A DNA stretch of 10,491 nt from Clostridia bacterium (GTDB taxonomy: Bacteria > Bacillota > Clostridia > Oscillospirales > Acutalibacteraceae): NCBI GenBank assembly GCA_900769375.1, contig CAAGGN010000234.1, forward strand, positions 1 to 10,491, written 5' to 3'. The translations under genes were made by a program, and so were the position numbers. Under the pieces are notes generated by a model. The model was given only the letters and a program-made list of their open reading frames with translations. It was not told where the DNA came from and ran no database searches. This document shows, in pieces, positions 6,646-10,491 of this stretch; positions within the stretch are counted from its first letter, which is position 1, and every line of letters begins with the position of its first letter.

Positions 6646-6674
6646 ATTTTAATATAGTATCTCCATACCGTCAA
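6646..6674 (-). promoter_or_regulatory. Predicted sigma-A promoter of the HTH-GlmM gene
   Basis: On the minus strand, TTGACG (6674-6669), a 17-nt spacer and TAAAAT (6651-6646) are close to consensus, with the start near 6639 and a leader of about 20 nt. A further TTGACA lies about 27 bp upstream, without a good -10 at standard spacing. Confidence 0.6.
6657..6668. promoter_or_regulatory. Operator-like inverted repeat inside the HTH-GlmM promoter spacer
   Basis: GTAT-CTCC-ATAC (plus strand) is a perfect 4+4 inverted repeat lying wholly between the -35 and -10. XRE-family repressors commonly bind short inverted repeats overlapping their own promoter, and the downstream gene begins with such a domain. 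The short half-sites make chance occurrence quite possible. Confidence 0.3.
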
Positions 6675-6721
6675 GCAATTATTGTAAACATTATTTTGTC
6701 AACCAATAGTTGCTAAAATAA

Positions 6722-6747
6722 AAAAACCGCGTAATTACGCGGTTTTT
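6722..6747. terminator. Bidirectional Rho-independent terminator ending the murF-ddl-CDF operon
   Basis: A perfect 26-bp palindrome: A-run, CCGCGTAATTACGCGG, T-run. On the minus strand it is followed by TTTTTTATTTT. It lies about 115 bp past the CDF stop and 48 bp upstream of the -35 of the HTH-GlmM gene, so it insulates that promoter from the upstream operon. No plus-strand gene ends nearby. Confidence 0.85.
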
Positions 6748-6769
6748 GTCGATTTATGCAAAATAAAAC

Positions 6770-6788
6770 GGGAGGCGCAACGCCTCCC
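6770..6788. repeat. Intergenic palindromic (REP-like) element
   Basis: GGGAGGCG-CAA-CGCCTCCC is an 8-bp perfect GC-rich stem with a 3-nt loop. On the minus strand it sits in the context TTGTAGGGGAGGCG. I recall GTAGGGG-plus-hairpin units as dispersed intergenic repeats in Oscillospirales-type genomes. There is no adjacent T-run on its plus side; CCGTTTTATTTT on the minus side gives weak terminator character. Confidence 0.45.
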
Positions 6789-6801
6789 CTACAACATATC
6801 A

Positions 6802-6818
6802 ATTTTATTTGATAAAAT
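6802..6818. repeat. AT-rich hairpin between two GC-rich hairpins
   Basis: ATTTTAT-TTG-ATAAAAT is a perfect 7-bp stem with a 3-nt loop. It is thermodynamically weak and has no clear function. It is the third of four consecutive inverted repeats between 6722 and 6845. Confidence 0.3.
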
Positions 6819-6824
6819 GATAAC

Positions 6825-6845
6825 TCCCGAGGTTTAACCTCGGGA
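6825..6845. terminator. Hairpin downstream of the CDF gene; second copy of the 4234-4252 core
   Basis: TCCCGAGG-TTTAA-CCTCGGGA, with the same 19-nt core and the same loop orientation as the terminator at 4234-4252. It begins 15 bp past the CDF stop (minus strand). The minus-strand side has only GTTATCATTTTATC rather than a T-run, so termination here would be weak; it may instead protect the 3' end of the mRNA, with the stronger terminator at 6722-6747 behind it. Confidence 0.5.
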
Positions 6846-6859
6846 TGAATTTCCGTCTT

Positions 6860-8044
6860 TTAATTTCCTATATAATCCGTATCAAATGTGATAACGCAAC
6901 AATAGGTTTCGTTTATTTCTTTTGCGAGTTTTTGGATTTTTTCATTTATTTCTTCTCTTGAAAGATTAAGGTCACAAGGCACCACCACGTCAAAAATCAG
7001 ATTGGTTCGGTTTTTGGCGGTGGGTGTCATACGAAAATCGTGGAGGGTCATAGCGGGGTGGATTTCTTTGATGGCCGTGGCTATATCGTTTCTCGCCCTT
7101 GATACCGCCTCGTTATCCGTGTCAATAGGGTCCATATGGATAACAAGTTCAACCCCCGTTTTTTCGCAAACGAGTTTTTCGCAACTATCAATCTGCTCGT
7201 GACATTCTACTATATTTATATTGTAGGGCACCTCAACATGCACCGAGGCGATTTGGCGACCCGGTCCGTAGTTATGTACGATTAAATCGTGAATTCCGAT
7301 AAATTCATTGAAGGAGAGAATTGTATCTTCAATTTCATTTATTAGTTCTTTATCGGGGGGACCGCCTAAAAGTCGGTCGGTGGTATCTTTGGCAGAGGTA
7401 ATTCCTGAATGGATAATAAATAGGGAAACCAAAAGCGCCATAACCGCGTCAAGATTAAAGGGTAAAGACCAAAGGTTGCTTATAAGGCAGGATGCGAGAA
7501 TTGCCGCGGTGGTAATTACGTCGTTTATAGAATCCTTGGCGGTGGCTATAAGGGCGGCAGAATCAATCTTTTTGCCGATTTTTCGGTTAAAAAAGAACAT
7601 CCAGAGTTTTAAAAGGATAGAAATGCCGAGAATAATAACCGTCCATATATCGTAAATGGGCGCGGCGCCACCGACGATAAGTGTTTTAGCCGAATTAAAG
7701 AGCAAATTTCCGCCCACTATAAGAATAAGCACCGAAATAATGAAGGCAGACATATATTCAATTCTTCCGTGACCGAAGGGGTGGTCGCGGTCGGCGGGTT
7801 TACCCGCAAGTTTAAAACCAATAAGGGATATTACCGATGAGCCCATATCCGAAAGGTTATTTAGTCCATCAGCAATAATTGAAATACTCTTAAGGATAAC
7901 ACCGATTATAATCTTCATAAGACAAAGCAGGGTATTGCAGATAATGCCCGTAACGCTTGCCAGATTACCGTAAGCGTTGCGGACATTTTTATCTTTGGTG
8001 TTATCGCTGTTCTTAATAAATAGTTTAATAAGAAGCGATGTCAT
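6860..8044 (-). CDS. Cation diffusion facilitator family transporter, predicted Mn2+-type exporter
   Basis: Proton-coupled divalent metal exporter of the cytoplasmic membrane. Six membrane helices lie at roughly 29-50, 53-78, 97-117, 132-152, 163-187 and 195-213. TM2 has ADGLNNLSDMGSS, giving Asn62 and Asp66; TM5 has AKDSINDV, giving Asp171 and Asp175. Zn-type members such as YiiP have D..D and H..D; the N/D plus D/D set resembles Mn-type CDFs. HPFGHGRIEY (88-97) is the family motif after TM2. Residues about 225-305 are the cytoplasmic dimer domain (VHVEVP, VIHMDP), followed by a further domain of about 85 residues (HDFRMTP, NLIFDVVVP) that makes it longer (394 aa) than the usual 300. The start at 8044 is preferred over 8131 because AAGGAG precedes it and the longer form would overlap ddl by 86 bp. 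It starts 1 bp after the ddl stop, so is coupled to it. Confidence 0.88.
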   Translation of the reverse strand: MTSLLIKLFIKNSDNTKDKNVRNAYGNLASVTGIICNTLLCLMKIIIGVILKSISIIADGLNNLSDMGSSVISLIGFKLAGKPADRDHPFGHGRIEYMSAFIISVLILIVGGNLLFNSAKTLIVGGAAPIYDIWTVIILGISILLKLWMFFFNRKIGKKIDSAALIATAKDSINDVITTAAILASCLISNLWSLPFNLDAVMALLVSLFIIHSGITSAKDTTDRLLGGPPDKELINEIEDTILSFNEFIGIHDLIVHNYGPGRQIASVHVEVPYNINIVECHEQIDSCEKLVCEKTGVELVIHMDPIDTDNEAVSRARNDIATAIKEIHPAMTLHDFRMTPTAKNRTNLIFDVVVPCDLNLSREEINEKIQKLAKEINETYCCVITFDTDYIGN

Positions 8045-8045
8045 A

Positions 8046-9239
8046 TTAAAGTTTTGCTCCTTTTGAACCCTTACTTCCGAAAGAAACTCCCGAAAGGATA
8101 TTTGTTTCAATAGTAAAGGTGAGATTATCACGATTTCGCTGTCTACGGAAGGCGATATCTACAAGTCGGTCAAGCATATCGGTATATTTAAGACCGGTGG
8201 CTTCCCATAAATAGAAGGCAAGGGAGCCGGGAATGGTATTGATTTCGTTGGCGTAAACCTTATCGGTTTTGGTATCGTAAAGATAATCTATACGAACAAC
8301 ACCCGAAGCGCCGATGGTCTTAAAGATTTCGCAGGAAAGTTTTTTGATTTCCTCTGATTTTTCGTCGCTTATATCGGCGGGGATTTTTCTGCCGAGAGAT
8401 GCCATACCCTTGCTGGCGCCCTCGTTTTTGCCGCCGCCCTTATATTTATCGTCATAGGAAAGGATTTCATCGTGCATAAAGGGTTCTTCGCAAACACTTG
8501 CTTCGCAATTATCCGCATCGCCTAAAACCGAGCAGTTAATTTCTCTTAAATTTTCCACTGCCTTTTCAATAAGAATTCTATCGGTAAAGGAGAAGGCAAG
8601 GGAAATGGCCTCGGAAAGCTCGTTTTCGGTTTTAACCTTGGAGATACCAACGCTGGAGCCCAGGTTTACGGGCTTAACGATAAGCGGGAAGCCCACCTCG
8701 GCTTTAATTTTATTAATAAAGCTTTCGGTATTAAGGGCATATTCCTTGGCTCTTACGGTGATATAGTCAAGCACGGGAAGACCTGCATTTTTAAGCACGT
8801 CTTTGAATACTGCCTTATCCATTCCCACTGCGGCCGAAAGCACGTCACAGCTAATATAAGGAAGACCTAAAAATTCAAAGTAACCCGCCATGGTGCCGTC
8901 TTCACAATTTGTACCGTGAACAACGGGGAAGGCAAGATTTATTTCCAAATCCTTCTTCTTCTTAAACAAGGAATTATCAAGGAAGTGCATAAATACGCCT
9001 TCCTGTGTCTTTATAAAGGTAACTCTGTCGCAGGAATTTATAAGTCCCTCGAGGTTAGAATAATTTTCAATTACAAAAAGGGCATTGCCGCTATACATTG
9101 AACCGTCCTTGGCAACGTAAACGGGGGTAACATCGTATTTTTCGCGGTTTATAGAATGCATTGCCTGAACGGCGGAAATAATAGAAACCTCGTGTTCAAC
9201 CGAGCGGCAACCGAAAAATACGGCAATATTTGTTTTCAT
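8046..9239 (-). CDS. ddl: D-alanine--D-alanine ligase
   Basis: ATP-dependent joining of two D-Ala to the dipeptide used by MurF. ATP-grasp architecture: N-terminal FGCRSVEHEVS (9-19) with the substrate Glu15; VVHGTNCEDGTMAGYFE (106-122); VGMDKAVFKDVL (138-149); PLIVKPVNLGSSVGIS (185-200); omega-loop region SYDDKYKGGG (261-270) with Tyr266; GMASLGRKIPADIS (278-291); metal-binding RIDYL (316-320) and NEINTIPGS (331-339). The Lys-Tyr of the omega loop is what D-Ala-D-Ala enzymes usually show, so I do not call it a resistance-type D-Lac or D-Ser ligase. At 397 aa it is longer than E. coli DdlB (about 306), partly from insertions and a Gly/Ser/Lys tail. Its ribosome site AAAGAGGT overlaps the TAA of the upstream murF-like gene, 12 bp away, and its own tail codons carry the ribosome site of the next gene. 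Confidence 0.93.
   Translation of the reverse strand: MKTNIAVFFGCRSVEHEVSIISAVQAMHSINREKYDVTPVYVAKDGSMYSGNALFVIENYSNLEGLINSCDRVTFIKTQEGVFMHFLDNSLFKKKKDLEINLAFPVVHGTNCEDGTMAGYFEFLGLPYISCDVLSAAVGMDKAVFKDVLKNAGLPVLDYITVRAKEYALNTESFINKIKAEVGFPLIVKPVNLGSSVGISKVKTENELSEAISLAFSFTDRILIEKAVENLREINCSVLGDADNCEASVCEEPFMHDEILSYDDKYKGGGKNEGASKGMASLGRKIPADISDEKSEEIKKLSCEIFKTIGASGVVRIDYLYDTKTDKVYANEINTIPGSLAFYLWEATGLKYTDMLDRLVDIAFRRQRNRDNLTFTIETNILSGVSFGSKGSKGAKL
8057..8062 (-). promoter_or_regulatory. Ribosome binding site of the CDF gene, inside ddl
   Basis: AAGGAG lies within the last codons of ddl, 12 nt before the ATG at 8044. It supports the shorter start for the transporter and translational coupling with ddl. 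Confidence 0.6.
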
Positions 9240-9251
9240 AAAAAAACCTCT

Positions 9252-10491
9252 TTAATTTAAGTAGTTATCGGGTAGATCGTTTTCTATCAGAAGAACGCTG
9301 TTACTGTTAAGCTTGGTGCGGTAAATATCCAGCGCTTCTTTGAAGCTACCCGCTATATAAAGATTATCCTTGTTAAAATTCGTGGTGTCGATAGCGTCCT
9401 TCATAGGAACGGAACGTTTTTTACCGACAAGGATAATTATATCACAGAATTTTGCGGCGGCAAGGCCTAAATTATAATTGCTTTCATATTCTTTTTCGCC
9501 GAGTTCAATAAGACCCGGGGTGATAATAACCTTTTGCATTCCCTCGAAGGCGCCTAAAATGTTAACGGCTTCAAGGCAACCTACGGGGTTGGAATTATAA
9601 GCGTCATCGATTAAAAGGGAACCCATTTCGAAGGATTTAAGCTCTAAGCGGTGTTCGGTGGGCTTGAGAGCGGAAACGGCAAAGGCAATATCTTCGGGGG
9701 CCACTCCAAGCATATAGGCGAGAGCGGCGGCGGCAACAATATCGGCTACCGAGTGTTTACCGAGGAGACGGGTAGTAACATTTATCCTTTCACCGTCAAG
9801 ATTTAAGGTGAATGTTGAGCCGCTTGCTGAATATTTAATATCCTTTGCGAAATATTTGCTCCCTTCACCAAAGGAAATAACGTCAGTACGGTTGGAAATT
9901 CTGCTTTTGATTTCTTCGCACTCACCATTTACAAGGCATATTCCTGAACTTTTACCTACTGCGTCGGCAAGTTCAAACTTGGTTTTAAAAACATTTTGGA
10001 CGCTTTTAAAGGTATCAAGGTGTTGAGGGCCGACAGAGGTAATAATGGCGTGAGCGGGATGAACTATATCGCAAATCTCTTTAATATCACCTATATTTTT
10101 TGCTCCCATTTCGCAGACGAAAATCTGGGTTTGGGGTTTAAGGTGTTCTCTAATAGTTCTGACAACACCCATAGGGGTATTGAAGCTTTGAGGGGTGCAA
10201 AGTGTATTGAATTTCTCACTTAAAATTCGTGTAAGGATAAACTTGGTGGTAGTTTTTCCGTAGCTCCCCGTAATACCGATAACCGTAAGTCCCTTTTGCC
10301 TTTTAAGGATTTTCTTGGCATCGGAAATATACCATTTTCCAAATATCCATTCAATCGGCTTGGTCAAAGCCCAGATAAGAAGTGTAAGAAGGGGAGAAAC
10401 CACACCTAAAAGCACGGAAATAATTACACAGAAGGTAAATTTTCTGAAATCCACCGCGAAAAGCGCCGCAAGGGCAACGAATATAAGAATA
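9252..10491 (-). CDS. murF: MurF-like Mur ligase with N-terminal membrane segment, 5' end beyond window
   Basis: Predicted UDP-MurNAc-tripeptide--D-Ala-D-Ala ligase, adding the dipeptide made by the next gene. Counting from the GTG at 10454: P-loop ITGSYGKTTTK (61-71); NTPMGVVRT (92-100); CEMGAKNIGDI (114-124); KTKFELADAV (157-166) with the Lys that is carbamylated in Mur ligases; LGKHSVADIVAA (231-242); EHRLE (267-271); and DDAYNSNP (283-290). All three Mur ligase domains are therefore present. The GTG is probably not the true start: the frame stays open to the window edge with 12 further residues, ILIFVALAALFA, extending a hydrophobic stretch that continues through CVIISVLLGVVSPLLTLLIW. MurF is normally soluble, so this is a membrane-anchored variant, as seen in some Clostridia. 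P-loop Tyr replaces the common Asn. First gene of the visible operon; its promoter lies outside. Confidence 0.87.
   Translation of the reverse strand, partial: ILIFVALAALFAVDFRKFTFCVIISVLLGVVSPLLTLLIWALTKPIEWIFGKWYISDAKKILKRQKGLTVIGITGSYGKTTTKFILTRILSEKFNTLCTPQSFNTPMGVVRTIREHLKPQTQIFVCEMGAKNIGDIKEICDIVHPAHAIITSVGPQHLDTFKSVQNVFKTKFELADAVGKSSGICLVNGECEEIKSRISNRTDVISFGEGSKYFAKDIKYSASGSTFTLNLDGERINVTTRLLGKHSVADIVAAAALAYMLGVAPEDIAFAVSALKPTEHRLELKSFEMGSLLIDDAYNSNPVGCLEAVNILGAFEGMQKVIITPGLIELGEKEYESNYNLGLAAAKFCDIIILVGKKRSVPMKDAIDTTNFNKDNLYIAGSFKEALDIYRTKLNSNSVLLIENDLPDNYLN

Noticed and set aside
6770..6845. CRISPR-like or riboswitch array
   Set aside because: The hairpins differ in sequence and spacing, and none shows a recognisable riboswitch core; no spacer-repeat periodicity exists.
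7308..7655. Plus-strand open frame of 115 codons inside the CDF gene, and similar antisense frames elsewhere
   Set aside because: They lie opposite well-supported genes, have no ribosome sites or recognisable motifs, and mirror the codon bias of the real strand.
8045..8131. Longer start for the CDF transporter adding 29 residues
   Set aside because: It would overlap ddl by 86 bp, the added residues lack family character, and a good ribosome site serves the ATG at 8044.
8046..9239. VanC/VanG-type D-Ala-D-Ser or D-Lac ligase
   Set aside because: The omega loop keeps the Lys-Tyr of D-Ala-D-Ala enzymes, and no vanT, vanXY or vanRS genes are nearby; the murF neighbour fits a housekeeping ddl.
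10452..10454. GTG as true start of the MurF-like gene
   Set aside because: The frame remains open and hydrophobic to the window edge, and no AGGAG-type site precedes the GTG.

Overview
The window reads as chromosomal DNA of an anaerobic Firmicute, most likely an uncultured gut-type Clostridia (Oscillospirales/Lachnospirales-like). The reasons are AGGAGG-type ribosome sites before nearly every gene, moderately low GC by eye, a lipoprotein alkaline phosphatase, and the sequence style of the Ddl, CDF transporter and OPRT-like proteins. This placement is inferred from protein character, not from a marker gene. Seven complete genes and one gene cut by the right edge are present; all but one lie on the minus strand.

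Left part (1-2215). The window starts inside what looks like one end of an IS3-family insertion sequence (1-57). Next come two minus-strand genes in an apparent operon: a polytopic membrane protein of the TIGR02206/YwaF/TMEM164-like family (GTG start at 2076), then a lipoprotein alkaline phosphatase with a full catalytic set. A 139-bp divergent intergenic region holds a promoter for each direction and three PhoP-box-like hexamers with an 11-bp period.

Middle (2216-6859). A plus-strand gene encodes a cytoplasmic GH78-like (alpha-L-rhamnosidase-type) glycosidase that ends just after the catalytic barrel. A bidirectional hairpin terminator separates it from a convergent minus-strand pair. The upstream gene of that pair is a phosphoglucosamine mutase (GlmM type) with a complete XRE-type helix-turn-helix domain fused to its N-terminus. 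The downstream gene is an orotate-phosphoribosyltransferase-like protein whose PRPP loop lacks the usual acidic pair. The 240 bp upstream of the fusion hold its promoter, with a small inverted repeat inside the spacer, and a run of four hairpins, one of which repeats the 19-nt core of the terminator at 4234-4252.

Right part (6860-10491). A tight minus-strand operon runs membrane-anchored MurF-like ligase (5' end outside the window), D-Ala-D-Ala ligase, then a CDF metal exporter with a Mn-type metal site. MurF and Ddl perform successive steps of peptidoglycan precursor synthesis, and GlmM feeds the same pathway through UDP-GlcNAc, so the right two thirds is largely a cell-wall precursor neighbourhood. 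The HTH-GlmM fusion with its operator-like promoter is the most unusual item.
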